Source of the DNA: JBFWNG01 sp050251195
Lineage (GTDB): Bacteria > Bdellovibrionota_B > Oligoflexia > Oligoflexales > Oligoflexaceae
Length of the DNA stretch: 64,000 nucleotides
NCBI GenBank assembly: GCA_050251195.1
Contig: JBFWNG010000006.1
Coordinates: forward strand, 204,329-268,328
Direction: 5' to 3'
Numbering within the stretch: the first letter of the stretch is position 1; every line of letters starts with the position of its first letter. Below are positions 43,590-53,317 of this stretch, in pieces. Under the pieces are notes generated by a model. It made no database searches. It saw only the letters and a list, made by a program, of their open reading frames with translations, and was not told the DNA's origin. A program made the position numbers and the translations under genes.

Positions 43590-44450
43590 ATGAAGATTTT
43601 GAATTTGTTTTTAGGTTTGGGATTGATGGCGGGCACGGCAGCCGCGAATGAGAATTTATCGGTAGAGGATTTCTGCCAACGGTTGCAAATAAACGCCGAC
43701 GTCTACGTCTACGACCTTTCCGGTACGAAATTTCTCAACGACATGGGAGAACGGTGGAGCTGGAATCTGTCACCGTTGGCCAAAGGAGAGCAGAATGGCT
43801 GTACGCTCAATGCGAAGATTTCGTCCAGCACAAGCGTTTTTGGCGGCAAGCTTATTATGCGCAGTCTTTGGACAATTAACGCGGACGGCGAATTGAACGT
43901 CACGATCGAACAATATCGGAACGAAACCAAAGACCATGACGGGCTGGATCTTCTCGGTAAAGAAACCTATGCGGTCAAGAACATGGCCCCAGTCGTCTGG
44001 AAATCGTTGCTGCACAAAGATCAGAACGTGGTCATCCGATACATTCCCTCACTTCGCGTGACCTCGGGAATCCAAGATCTTAATCAAATTCCAATCGCCG
44101 GCAAGGACATGATTGTCACGGACCATCTCGGTCGCGTATGGGCGCAGAACATGGACGTGAGCGGCAACTTTGTCGGCATCACGATGCTGCACGGGACAGT
44201 GTTGATGAGCTACTATCCTTTTAAGGAAGCCGAATTGATTGGAAAGGCCTCCGGCGATCAGATAGTCCTGAGACCCGACGACAAAACCCGTATCGATATC
44301 CGAAGCAGCGCCCCGTTTCTGCCGGTGGGCGTTGAGGGAAAAGTGTATGGACGCTACATCGCCGACAAGAAGTCAAAAGGACTAAATTCTCAGCAGTTTC
44401 ATACGAGTTCGACTGCCGACAAATTTGAGGAACGCATCGACCGGATGTAA
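43590..44450 (+). CDS. secreted protein of unknown function
   Basis: 286 residues. Signal peptide (MKILNLFLGLGLMAGTAAANE). The mature chain is mostly beta (for example GERWSWNLSPLAKGEQNGCTLNAK, TEQYRNETKDHD) and has few Cys; no family recognised. It lies 21 bp after the putative anti-sigma gene, so it may be a target or partner in that operon. A hairpin (44493-44515) lies past its end. Confidence 0.65.
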   Translation: MKILNLFLGLGLMAGTAAANENLSVEDFCQRLQINADVYVYDLSGTKFLNDMGERWSWNLSPLAKGEQNGCTLNAKISSSTSVFGGKLIMRSLWTINADGELNVTIEQYRNETKDHDGLDLLGKETYAVKNMAPVVWKSLLHKDQNVVIRYIPSLRVTSGIQDLNQIPIAGKDMIVTDHLGRVWAQNMDVSGNFVGITMLHGTVLMSYYPFKEAELIGKASGDQIVLRPDDKTRIDIRSSAPFLPVGVEGKVYGRYIADKKSKGLNSQQFHTSSTADKFEERIDRM

Positions 44451-44497
44451 GAGATGCCCTACGCCCCTACGGGGCTGGGGCGTGACGGAAAAGCGCG

Positions 44498-45226
44498 TTA
44501 CGGCTCGTAACGCGCCTCCTTAAACCCCGAAAGACCACTCAATAATCCCAGCAAATACTCCGCCGATTTGTCACATGCCGCCAGCTTGCCGTCCTTATGC
44601 AACTGCACAAACTTGTTCTTAAGAGGAAACTTCGAGATGTCGGCGCCGCGTATTTGGGCTTGCATGTCGGTATCGAGGACCCCGGGTTCATAAACCAGAA
44701 CGGAGATGTCTTTATCGGGATACATGGGCCTCTCTTCCGCCACAACTTGCGAAACCATCCGAAGTGCAGCCTTTGTGCTGCAGTACATCGACCACCCTGA
44801 GTAAGCGCCGCGTGCGGCCCCGGACGAAATCGCGACGAGTTGGATCGACGTGGACGGGGCGGTGACATGCAGAACTTGCGCCGCAAGCCAGCTTGGGGCC
44901 ACGACGTTCAACGTATAGATGCGCGACATGGTCTCCCAATCGAGATCGGCAAGCGGCGCGATCGGCCCCAAAACCGCAGCGTTGTTTATCATGAGAACCT
45001 TCTTGGCGCGCTTTAAAATCGGGACGATCTGTGATGAGAAAATAGTCTCCGTTGGTTCTTGTTGACTGAGATCGACTCGCATGTGAGTGTACTGGGGATG
45101 ATTCAAGGGCGACGCTCCACGCGCCATCCCGACAACCGCCCAATCCGCGTTCAGTAGTTTCTCACAAACGCTACGCCCTAAACCCTTGGTGGATCCGGTG
45201 ACCACCGCTACTTGATGATGTTGCAT
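44498..45226 (-). CDS. short-chain dehydrogenase/reductase
   Basis: 242 residues. Rossmann motif TGSTKGLG (residues 11-18), NNAAVLG, the catalytic YCSTK (Tyr/Lys) near residue 150 and the EPGVLDTDMQ stretch, in sepiapterin-reductase-like spacing. It would reduce a carbonyl or oxidise an alcohol with NAD(P)H; substrate unknown. The stop lies in a 10-bp hairpin (GCGCGTTACG at 44493, loop GCT). Confidence 0.88.
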   Translation of the reverse strand: MQHHQVAVVTGSTKGLGRSVCEKLLNADWAVVGMARGASPLNHPQYTHMRVDLSQQEPTETIFSSQIVPILKRAKKVLMINNAAVLGPIAPLADLDWETMSRIYTLNVVAPSWLAAQVLHVTAPSTSIQLVAISSGAARGAYSGWSMYCSTKAALRMVSQVVAEERPMYPDKDISVLVYEPGVLDTDMQAQIRGADISKFPLKNKFVQLHKDGKLAACDKSAEYLLGLLSGLSGFKEARYEP

Positions 45227-45281
45227 AATAATTTATCGCACTGCCTATTGTTCGTTGACTTTCCGTACCTCGTCTTTTACC

Positions 45282-46328
45282 ATGAAGGTGATTTCTCGTT
45301 TACCCAAAAAACAACATCGAGTCTGTTTCTCACAGATTCGAACCGATAGGAAAATCGCTTTGAGGTTCATCGTCGGGCCATTGTTCATGTTTGTATTCGG
45401 CTTGGTAGCTCTGCCGTCAGCATCCTTGGCCATTATCGACATGAACAGATATCATCAAACCTACGAAGTTGACGATATTCTGCAAACATATGCTCAGCGT
45501 TCCCCCGAGTTGGTGAGATACACCCTTTTAGGCACGTCCACCCAGGGGCGCCCCATTGGCTTCGCCGAAGTTTCCTTGCCGTCCTCATACCCCAAAAAAC
45601 AATTCTTCTTTAACGGAACACACCACGGGGATGAGAAAGCGAGTACCGAAGCGATTCTCGGTCTTCTCAAATATCTCGTTGAGAATGCGCAATCTCCTGA
45701 AGTGAGAAATGTTTTGGAGCATTCCAGTATCGTTCTTATGCCAATGGTCAATCCCGACGGCCATTTCGTCAATTCGCGATTAAATGCAGAGGGCTTCGAC
45801 TTGAATCGGGATTACGACTCCCCGGGCAAAACCGATCCTTTTCTTTCGAAAGAGTCGGGTTTGATTCGCGATTTGCTGCGCATGCGATCCTTTGACGCCG
45901 CTATAGCCTATCACTCAGGCATGGAAGGCGTTTTGTGGCCGTGGGGATTTACCAATAAGCCCAACGCGCAAGAAGGACTTTTTCAGTCCTTATCAAGAAC
46001 AGTGGCTGACTCCATGGGTTTTACGTTCTTTGCGCAATCCTACAACAGCTATCATACCCTTGGGGAATTTATCGACTATGCCTATCTGCAGTTTGGCACT
46101 CTCGCGCTCACCGTTGAAGTGGCCAACGAGCGTGCGCCGAAGGCAAGCGATCTCGGACGTATCGTTGAAAGGTCCGTGGAAGGCGCGTTAAGTTTCATAA
46201 AAGTGGCATTACTTCCGGAAACGCGGTCGATAGCAACTATCAAAGGACGCATGTCGAATCAAGAGGCTTTTGAACTCACGTCAAATGTACCGTCCTCGCG
46301 CACTATTCCCCGCAAGCTCACAAACTGA
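45282..46328 (+). CDS. M14-family zinc carboxypeptidase
   Basis: About 348 residues from ATG 45282. A hydrophobic signal (FIVGPLFMFVFGLVALPSASLA) then the M14 domain: zinc ligands in GTHHGDEKAS (HxxE), NPDGHFVN and GFDLNRDY, the third zinc His in AYHSGMEG, and the catalytic Glu in LTVEVANE near the end. It would cleave C-terminal residues from peptides or peptidoglycan stems. No SD seen upstream; an earlier TTG is possible. Its 3' end overlaps a convergent gene by 70 bp. Confidence 0.85.
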   Translation: MKVISRLPKKQHRVCFSQIRTDRKIALRFIVGPLFMFVFGLVALPSASLAIIDMNRYHQTYEVDDILQTYAQRSPELVRYTLLGTSTQGRPIGFAEVSLPSSYPKKQFFFNGTHHGDEKASTEAILGLLKYLVENAQSPEVRNVLEHSSIVLMPMVNPDGHFVNSRLNAEGFDLNRDYDSPGKTDPFLSKESGLIRDLLRMRSFDAAIAYHSGMEGVLWPWGFTNKPNAQEGLFQSLSRTVADSMGFTFFAQSYNSYHTLGEFIDYAYLQFGTLALTVEVANERAPKASDLGRIVERSVEGALSFIKVALLPETRSIATIKGRMSNQEAFELTSNVPSSRTIPRKLTN

Positions 46329-48271
46329 TGTTCTTTTGGCATGCTGCTCTGGGGCAGTCCAAATGCAAAACCAACGTCGAGCGATCCTAAGTTCATTCCT
46401 GCTCCGTCGCGGAACATCTTGGTTTCAAGAGCCTGGCTCAGGGCCTTTGCCCTGCCTAGAAGGTCGGTCGGATGGGCAAGGGCGTTCTTGACGTACAATT
46501 GTCCTAGCTCCAAACTGCCGGTTTTAGCAAGAGTCAGGGCCAGGTTAAAACTCATGACAGCATGGGACACGGGGTTTTTTACCGATGAATGCGACAGCGC
46601 TTTTTTCCATAAACTGACTGCCTTGGCGTGTTCACCGTTCTCGGCAAGAAAGACAGCGCGTGCGTCAAGGATAGGCAGTCCCGCGTCAATAGAGGCCCGG
46701 TCCGCTATCCGTTCAGGCCACTCGGAGACCAACCAAAATGCCGCGTCCACTGCGCGGAAAACTGGGTTTTCCGGATCCCATTCCTTAAGTTGCTCGAGAA
46801 TTGCGCCTGCTTCCTTGGTTTCCCCGGACACTACAAGCAACGCGGCAAGCGAAGCGAGGCGAAGCATGTTATCGGGCGACATTTTGCAAGCGAGCCTCAT
46901 GTGCTTAACGCTTGCTGTCATGTCTTTGTTAAGAAAATGGAGTGCGCTCAGGAATGCAATGAGAGCGCTGTTGGAACGATCTTCAAGATCGCAAGACGCC
47001 TTCAGGGTCTCTAGCGCTTGAGCGTAGTCTTGATCAAAATAAGACTCGAGAGCGTTAACGTAAGCGATACGATTGGCACTTACATATTCGAGCGAACAAA
47101 ATCTTCGTTTGAGAACCCTCCCCCAATGGCTTCGAGAGGTCTTGAAATACTCGAATATCTTGGACTCCACCGTCCTGATCTCGTTAGGTTCCCTGTACTG
47201 CACCATAGACCATGCGATAGCCATAATCAGCTTCTGGTCTGTATACGGTTGCTTGAGAACTTGAGACACGTTGAGCTCTTTAAGGAGCATCAGATCATTC
47301 ACGGAAAACTTTTCCGCGGTGACGATAATAGCTGGATCGTCAATCGAACTCTCCGCTTTCAACCTTTGAAGTAAGATAGATGAACGTTTTTTATGACCGT
47401 CCCAGCTACATAGCACGCACGAAACGGCGGGATTACTTTTGATATACTTGAACGCTTCGTTCTCGTGTGCGAAGTAGGTCACCCGCGCAAAGCCGATTTT
47501 TTGAAACAATCGATGGTAATGTTCTCTCTGGGGACTGTCGTCCGCTAAAATGAGCGCTTCACCCAAGCCATATTTGACCGCGAAGCTTGGCGTAACGTAA
47601 TCCTTAACCTGAGCCTTTAAGTAATCAGTTGCCTCTGGGTAACGGGCGGGCTCCATATGCTTTATGCAGGAAAGCAGTCCCTCGATCTTCTTGTCGTTTT
47701 GGCAATATATCGCAGCTCTTAGGTGTTCCATCAGGTTGTTCAAAGTACCGTTGGAATTTACGCTTAGTATTTCCTCGAGAGCCAAAAGCTGGTCCCATCT
47801 TTTTTCTTGGATGCAATACGTTCGATAGTAATTTGCCGCAACCCACTCGGATTTAAAATTGCACTTTCGAATGAATTGAAGCAGAGTCTTGAGCTCTTTA
47901 TCGAAGTAGCCCGCGTTCGCGGAGTTGAGATGCCAGCTGAGGACGCCACGGCCAAACGCTCGACCCAGAGACTCCGGATTGACGTTATCGACTACTAATG
48001 ACCAACAAACTGTTGCTTGTTCAGGATTTTGGTAGAACGAAGTGAAATAGGTGATCGCGTCTAGGTTTGAATTTTCGCAAAGCGTCGATATGATCCAGTC
48101 GACTTTGGTCTTCTTGACGTAGACTTCGAGCTCCTTAAAACTCTTCATCGGTGGCGCAAACCAGGAAAATCCCAGCCTTTTGAGCGCCTTGGTGATATGT
48201 TCGGAGGCGATGCCTGTTGCATCAACGATGACAACTCTGGCCGTCCGAGCTTCGATAGCCGATAGACTCAT
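46259..48271 (-). CDS. TPR protein with two degenerate receiver domains
   Basis: 670 residues. Domain 1 (about 10-130) is receiver-like, but the phospho-site is Thr (WIISTLCEN). Domain 2 (about 240-360) is receiver-like with Ser at that place (CVLCSWDG) though Lys in VLKQPY is kept. TPR repeats follow (about 430-620: YAQALETLKASCDL, KAVSLWKKALSHSSV). It is probably not phosphorylated and may act as a scaffold. It is convergent with the M14 gene and overlaps it by 70 bp. Confidence 0.8.
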   Translation of the reverse strand: MSLSAIEARTARVVIVDATGIASEHITKALKRLGFSWFAPPMKSFKELEVYVKKTKVDWIISTLCENSNLDAITYFTSFYQNPEQATVCWSLVVDNVNPESLGRAFGRGVLSWHLNSANAGYFDKELKTLLQFIRKCNFKSEWVAANYYRTYCIQEKRWDQLLALEEILSVNSNGTLNNLMEHLRAAIYCQNDKKIEGLLSCIKHMEPARYPEATDYLKAQVKDYVTPSFAVKYGLGEALILADDSPQREHYHRLFQKIGFARVTYFAHENEAFKYIKSNPAVSCVLCSWDGHKKRSSILLQRLKAESSIDDPAIIVTAEKFSVNDLMLLKELNVSQVLKQPYTDQKLIMAIAWSMVQYREPNEIRTVESKIFEYFKTSRSHWGRVLKRRFCSLEYVSANRIAYVNALESYFDQDYAQALETLKASCDLEDRSNSALIAFLSALHFLNKDMTASVKHMRLACKMSPDNMLRLASLAALLVVSGETKEAGAILEQLKEWDPENPVFRAVDAAFWLVSEWPERIADRASIDAGLPILDARAVFLAENGEHAKAVSLWKKALSHSSVKNPVSHAVMSFNLALTLAKTGSLELGQLYVKNALAHPTDLLGRAKALSQALETKMFRDGAGMNLGSLDVGFAFGLPQSSMPKEHQFVSLRGIVREDGTFDVSSKAS

Positions 48272-48335
48272 ATTCGTCCTAATAAGATCAGAAGACTACG
48301 GCTCTTTTTCGGAAAAAATCGTCAAACGTTTAGAA

Positions 48336-48364
48336 CAAAAAAGGGCGCTCCCTGAGGAGCGCCC
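48336..48364 (-). terminator. intrinsic terminator for the DUF4360-like gene
   Basis: GGGCGCTCC (48343-48351) and its complement (48356-48364) form a 9-bp GC-rich stem with loop CTGA; reading the minus strand, six T follow. It stops transcription from the secreted-protein gene before the receiver-TPR gene. Confidence 0.88.
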
Positions 48365-48386
48365 GCTCTAAGGTCATATTCCCACA

Positions 48387-48959
48387 CTATTCGCAACTTT
48401 TTGTGTTAAGCACCAAGTACATGGGGCCATCGATTGTCAGCTGGCCGTCTTCGCCGGAAACTTTCGTAACGGCTTTGACGTTAAGTGAACGCTCAACGTC
48501 GCAAGGTTTCAAAACTTCGCTGCCCTTGTTCACGAGACTGAGATATTCCTGCTCAGAACTTGGTCCGATGAAGGATTTCGCTAGGACAGAGGTTTGTTCG
48601 TCTCCTTGAAAGTAAGTCGCTACTTCCACTTGGCCGCTGGCGTCGACGCTTAAGTCGGTCACGACGGGAAGATAAACTGCTTTCACGAAGAATGTCTTGC
48701 CGGCTTCCGCTTTCAAATTCACAGCAACCTGACAGGTTTTCCGACGATTTATCATAGAACCGTCCGTCGTCGCTTCGAGATCTTTGCGAAAATCAACAAA
48801 CAAAAGTCTTCCGTAAAGAAGTTTCACAGACGGTTTTTTGCCAGTCTGAGGACAGCCGCTGCCACCGAACGAAACACCTTCCAACGTAATATCATAAGCG
48901 AATGCAGACATCGGTATCACACCAAACAGCACCACAAGCAAGAATCCTAACTTTTTCAT
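48387..48959 (-). CDS. secreted DUF4360-like protein
   Basis: 190 residues from ATG 48959 (preceded by GGGGGA). Signal peptide (about 1-22, MSAFA). The mature part has the DUF4360 features: YGGSGCP-like start (FGGSGCPQ), CQVAVNLKAE after an RKTCQ, and six cysteines overall. DUF4360 proteins are secreted and of unknown role; fungal relatives are abundant too. Confidence 0.75.
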   Translation of the reverse strand: MKKLGFLLVVLFGVIPMSAFAYDITLEGVSFGGSGCPQTGKKPSVKLLYGRLLFVDFRKDLEATTDGSMINRRKTCQVAVNLKAEAGKTFFVKAVYLPVVTDLSVDASGQVEVATYFQGDEQTSVLAKSFIGPSSEQEYLSLVNKGSEVLKPCDVERSLNVKAVTKVSGEDGQLTIDGPMYLVLNTKSCE

Positions 48960-49140
48960 AAAATCCCCCATTTAGAATTTGATACGAGAGTCACTTTTAA
49001 GCCCATTGTCCCTCTAAAGGGGGCATTGCAAGCCAAAGGCCAGCGCCTCGACAGAGGTAAGTCACTAAAAGGTCTAGAAAATTGAGTTAAAATTGCGGGA
49101 AGGCAGTAACAAAATGATACTAAGATGCTCTAAGGATTTT

Positions 49141-51144
49141 TTAGGCGGCTCGAACGGTCAATAGGGTTTTATCGTCTTCCAACCGTGCCCCTTCGCCAGC
49201 GCGCAAAAGGATTTCGTGGACATCTTCGATAGTTGGAGATCTATTGAGGTCGTTGAAATACCGCGCCACTCGCTTTAAGGCTCTGGCACCCTCTAGATAA
49301 CCGTCGGTGAAAGCAAACAAAAGAGAGGTATCTTCACGATTTATGTCATGGGAAACGATTTTCAGATCGTCAAAGATACCCAACGGCGCACTTCGCAGCG
49401 GTAAAAACTCCACTTTTCGGTCATGACCTACAAACCATCCAGGGCCACCGGCATTAAATACTTTTACGCCGCGCCCCTTGATCAAGACGATAGCGCTCAC
49501 GGTGCTTGTTATTTTACCGTTGAACAGGCCAAACAACCTGTCGTTGATCTTTGCAAATGCCGCAGTTGTGGTGACCTCTTGTACTTCGCATTCTTTAAGC
49601 GCCCCAATAATCACGGCAACCGGAATCGCGGCAGAGGGCCCTTTCCCCATAACGTCGCCAAGGAAAATCCGTCTTTCATTTTCGGAGTAATCCCACACAT
49701 ACACCCAATCACCGCTCATGACTTGGGACGGCGAGTATTTCGTTTGATAGGTGTAGCCTGAAAAATCTCCGTCTTGCTTTGCCGGCATGAGCAAATCTTG
49801 TACGGCTTTTCCCAACGCAAGGCTTTCTTGCAATGCGACTTTTTGCTTTTCTTCTTCCAGTCGCAAGGTTTTTTCTTCGAAAAGATTTCTCTCGATCAAG
49901 ACCCTGTGCATCTGGCTCTGCAAAAACCGGTAGGAATTGACGATTGCTCCGCACCCGAAGAATCCGGCAAGAGGCAACATCCAAGGGACAAATACTGAAT
50001 GGTACGCAAACATGTACGTCACCCACGACGAGTAACCAAAGACTCCCACCAAAGTTATCACCCAGAACTTAATTGGTCCGGCCAAATATCCGCAAGCGAT
50101 ACCGGCGCATATGAAGGCGACAAGCAAGAGTGTGTCGACTTCATATTTGGAAATCCACCTGTGATTTAAGATTGTATCAATGGCTGCGGCTTGAATAAAT
50201 CCTCCAGGGATTTCGCCGAACGGCCCGCCCTCGTGAAAGTCGGTATTTCCCGTCGCGAACGTATCGAGAATCAACACGATGTCCCCTTCTTTAACGCCAG
50301 TCTCTTCTTCGCCAACATATGCGCGTTGCAACGGATAAAAGAGACTTCTCGTGTTCTTGTAGAAAGCAATCGGCGGGCGATGGTCTATCGTTGCGTGCGC
50401 CATGGAATCCAGAGGTACCTGGTGATCGTCGACGTACAATGCGTCTCGCCGGAACTCGACTTTGTTCGCAGCTCCTAGCGACAGATGCGGCATCACCTTG
50501 TCGGGTCCCAGCCGAAAGAACAGCGGAATTGTCCAGTCTTCGTTGTTGACTTGGAGTTGTCCTTGCCCCCGGAATATGTGGGCGTATTTCTCAGAGTGTC
50601 CGTAGACATACCAGTTGTCGGCCGGAATCAAGTAGTCGAGTTCGAGCGGACTAACGCCGTTTTCGGAAATGTAGGTCTTTGCGTCTTGGTTGGGTCTGTC
50701 CGGCGGTATGATGTACCGATTTCTAATTTTTCTCGGTTTGAGAAATGCACCCGTGTAGATGGGAACTGGGATTTCCTGGATCGCCTTGAGATGTTTTTTC
50801 TCGTCGTCTTCTTCCTTCGCCACGGAAAACAGCGAATCTATCAAAATCGCCCGCGGTTTTTTCCTGGCCATGTTGGCCAATACTTTGGACCAGTCCTCGA
50901 GCCCCAACTTTGGCCCGCCTATGAAGGAAAAGGTAACGTCGTCGAGTGCAAAGATGCGAATAGTGGGATCCACGGGGGGCGTTCGCCCCAGCATTTCGCG
51001 CAGTCGATATTGAAAAACATTGGCAAACCGATATTGAATAAACGTGCGCGCGGAACTGAAATTCATCCAAAGTATCGGCGCAACCCAAGCGGCCAACAAA
51101 ATCGTGAAGAGCAAAAGAAATTTGTTGTTTTGTCTTCGACTCAC
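49141..51144 (-). CDS. CHASE2 sensor with SpoIIE-type PP2C phosphatase
   Basis: 667 residues: TM1 near 10-28; CHASE2 extracytoplasmic sensor (about 40-335, IRIFALDDVTFSFIG at start); three TM segments (about 340-410); a short coiled coil (about 420-450); and a SpoIIE/PP2C phosphatase (about 460-665) with FLGDVMGKGPSAA and the DGYLEGA metal-site motifs. It would dephosphorylate serine/threonine on, for example, an anti-sigma antagonist, in response to an outside signal. A secreted protein gene lies upstream, probably in the same unit. Confidence 0.88.
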   Translation of the reverse strand: MSRRQNNKFLLLFTILLAAWVAPILWMNFSSARTFIQYRFANVFQYRLREMLGRTPPVDPTIRIFALDDVTFSFIGGPKLGLEDWSKVLANMARKKPRAILIDSLFSVAKEEDDEKKHLKAIQEIPVPIYTGAFLKPRKIRNRYIIPPDRPNQDAKTYISENGVSPLELDYLIPADNWYVYGHSEKYAHIFRGQGQLQVNNEDWTIPLFFRLGPDKVMPHLSLGAANKVEFRRDALYVDDHQVPLDSMAHATIDHRPPIAFYKNTRSLFYPLQRAYVGEEETGVKEGDIVLILDTFATGNTDFHEGGPFGEIPGGFIQAAAIDTILNHRWISKYEVDTLLLVAFICAGIACGYLAGPIKFWVITLVGVFGYSSWVTYMFAYHSVFVPWMLPLAGFFGCGAIVNSYRFLQSQMHRVLIERNLFEEKTLRLEEEKQKVALQESLALGKAVQDLLMPAKQDGDFSGYTYQTKYSPSQVMSGDWVYVWDYSENERRIFLGDVMGKGPSAAIPVAVIIGALKECEVQEVTTTAAFAKINDRLFGLFNGKITSTVSAIVLIKGRGVKVFNAGGPGWFVGHDRKVEFLPLRSAPLGIFDDLKIVSHDINREDTSLLFAFTDGYLEGARALKRVARYFNDLNRSPTIEDVHEILLRAGEGARLEDDKTLLTVRAA

Positions 51145-51217
51145 GCGTGTCCTAAAAATAAAGAATATTCCTTTTCTTTATCGACGATTCCGCCAGATTC
51201 TTTAGGACTCTCTATCT

Positions 51218-52423
51218 CTACTTTGTTGCCGTCAAACTCGCGGGATACTGCCGCGGGTCAAAGCTCACGATCTGCCCGATTTCGGTTTCCCGTTGGCCTT
51301 GGCGAACAAAGACGATGGCCCCTTCCGACACTAAATCACCGGAAGAAGTCTTAATATTTGCAAACGGACCAAAAAACCCGACCACGTGCCCTGCGATCTG
51401 AACGCCGTCCTTTTCGATGAAGAGTCTGTCGTCGATTTCGAGCCCCCATGCTCTGCCCTTGCTGAGGTATACCCAGCCGCGGTCAACTTTTACGACCTTT
51501 GGACTTTCGTTCAACGCGAGGGCCTGTTTTTCGCGATCTAAAACCTGACTCAGCGTACCGAGCGGAGCCTTCTTGAGATCTTTGTCGTTGGCGAAAGTCA
51601 TCGTCAATTGTTCCGTCTTGATTCGCCCCCCGAGAACGCTCTCGGAAACACGAAGATTGGCTACAACGTCTTTAGGAGAACCTGCGGTTTGCCAATCAAC
51701 CGTCAGCGTTCTGGTGGCGCGGCTTATTCGCGACGTGATACCAAAAACTTTACGAACAAGTGGCAACTCGTTGTTGCCAATTTCTCGTTGTAACGCGTAA
51801 TCATCGGCGAGTTCCGATGCCAACAGCACGTTGAGACAAGCTAGCGCGCCCTTCGAGCTAACGGTGTTGTTCTTAGCAAGCGACATTCCAATCAACATCG
51901 CTGACTCGTCGTAGGGTAAAGACGGCTTTCCAAATCGGGCGCTGCTTGCAATAAGCTGCCCCAAATCCTGGCTCAAAACGTCCTTGAGGGCTGGCCTCTT
52001 CTTCTTGGGATCCCCTACCCTAACCGCGATGTTGTTGGACAGCAGGAGCGTGTTATTGTTGACGGACGAAACCTCTATCGCCACAAACCCTTGGTCGCCG
52101 TAGACACAGGCAATCGGTTGGAACGCGACATAGTCGGCCGGAAAATTGCCTTTGGGAGTTCCTGAACGAATGGCGCTCGCGAGCTGCTTTTGGTTAATAC
52201 TCAGCTGAATGCCGTTGCCCGTTGCAACGCGATCCAACGTCGTGGGGTTAAGCAAGAGTCCGTTTGTAATTTGTTCGTGAGTCGACTTAAGCAGCGCCTT
52301 TTGAGAAGCGATGTCGTCACCACTAAAGCCAATGACTTGCCAAGAATGAACAATGCCCGATTTTTGTGCAGCCTGTCCCCAGCCGTTCGTTGCGACAAAG
52401 AAAATGACCAAGAATCTCAACAT
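51218..52423 (-). CDS. secreted protein of unknown function next to CHASE2-SpoIIE
   Basis: 401 residues. N-terminal signal (MLRFLVIFFVATNGWGQ). The C-terminal part (about 300-395: SKGRAWGLEIDDRLFIEKDGVQIAGHVVGFF, in two blocks) looks like a beta-barrel-like adaptor fold, as in surface-anchored FlgT-type domains. No known family proven. It lies 73 bp upstream of the sensor-phosphatase gene in the same direction and could be its ligand-binding partner. Confidence 0.6.
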   Translation of the reverse strand: MLRFLVIFFVATNGWGQAAQKSGIVHSWQVIGFSGDDIASQKALLKSTHEQITNGLLLNPTTLDRVATGNGIQLSINQKQLASAIRSGTPKGNFPADYVAFQPIACVYGDQGFVAIEVSSVNNNTLLLSNNIAVRVGDPKKKRPALKDVLSQDLGQLIASSARFGKPSLPYDESAMLIGMSLAKNNTVSSKGALACLNVLLASELADDYALQREIGNNELPLVRKVFGITSRISRATRTLTVDWQTAGSPKDVVANLRVSESVLGGRIKTEQLTMTFANDKDLKKAPLGTLSQVLDREKQALALNESPKVVKVDRGWVYLSKGRAWGLEIDDRLFIEKDGVQIAGHVVGFFGPFANIKTSSGDLVSEGAIVFVRQGQRETEIGQIVSFDPRQYPASLTATK

Positions 52424-52545
52424 TTTAAAAACTCCGGTTCTTCTGGCCTTATCGGCTGCGCTTGCGCAGAGTTAAGTTCGAGATGTCCATAGGAAATATT
52501 TTCTAGATCAGGTAAGGTGCTAAAGAAATTATCGGAGTACCGTAG

Positions 52546-53256
52546 GTGTTGGGTTTATCCCAATTTTTTGAAGGCTTAAAAGCCTACCCAACAGGCGTGC
52601 ATTGGCTCTGGACGCACAAGAAATATTTCAGTCTTTTGATGCTGCCGTGGTTTGTTAGCGGGGTGTCGATCATCAGTTTTTGGCATTATTTGTTCACGGC
52701 GACGGACAATGTCAGCCAGTGGTTCTTCTTTACAAAACCAGAGGACGGCATCTTATGGCTAGGGCTGTACTACCTCTCATTCGGCTTGTTTTATCTGGCG
52801 CTTTTGGGACTGTCGCTTTTGCTTGGCCTTCTCATGCTGAACGTCTTGTTTGCACCCATTTATGAGTGGATCTCTTGCGCCATTGAGAAAGATAGGACGG
52901 GCAAAGTGCATAGCGTCACTTTTGGACGTTCGCTTCTTCTCATTAAAGAGGAACTTAAGAAAGTTGTCGTGATCGGTATCGCTTCACTTTTGGCGCTCTG
53001 CATTCCTTTTCTTAATATACTCATCGTTGCCTTTCTTATAGGATGGGACTTCTACGATTACCCCCTGGCGCGCGCCGGACTCAATTTTGGTGAACGCTGG
53101 CGCGCCGTAAGAAAGGATTTTCTTGCCGTTACGGGGTTGGGATTGTGGCTAGTCGTTCCGTTTTGCCAAATTTTTCTTTTGCCGTTTGCAATCGGCGGTG
53201 GAACATTGTTGGGATTAGCTGGCCTTCAAAAAGCGAACGCACGAGGATTGCGATAA
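52546..53256 (+). CDS. EI24/CysZ-type membrane protein
   Basis: 236 residues, about four TM helices. EI24-type start (FFEGLKAYPTGVHWLWTHKKYFSLLMLPWF) and the family segment GWDFYDYPLARAGLNFGERW near residue 165. Bacterial relatives such as CysZ carry sulfate; others are uncharacterised. GTG at 52546 is chosen. It lies 61 bp upstream of recA. Confidence 0.8.
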   Translation: MLGLSQFFEGLKAYPTGVHWLWTHKKYFSLLMLPWFVSGVSIISFWHYLFTATDNVSQWFFFTKPEDGILWLGLYYLSFGLFYLALLGLSLLLGLLMLNVLFAPIYEWISCAIEKDRTGKVHSVTFGRSLLLIKEELKKVVVIGIASLLALCIPFLNILIVAFLIGWDFYDYPLARAGLNFGERWRAVRKDFLAVTGLGLWLVVPFCQIFLLPFAIGGGTLLGLAGLQKANARGLR

Positions 53257-53317
53257 TTAAAAATAGAAAAAACTCTGCTAAAGAGACATTAATCACGGGA
53301 TTAAAAGGAGCAATTTT

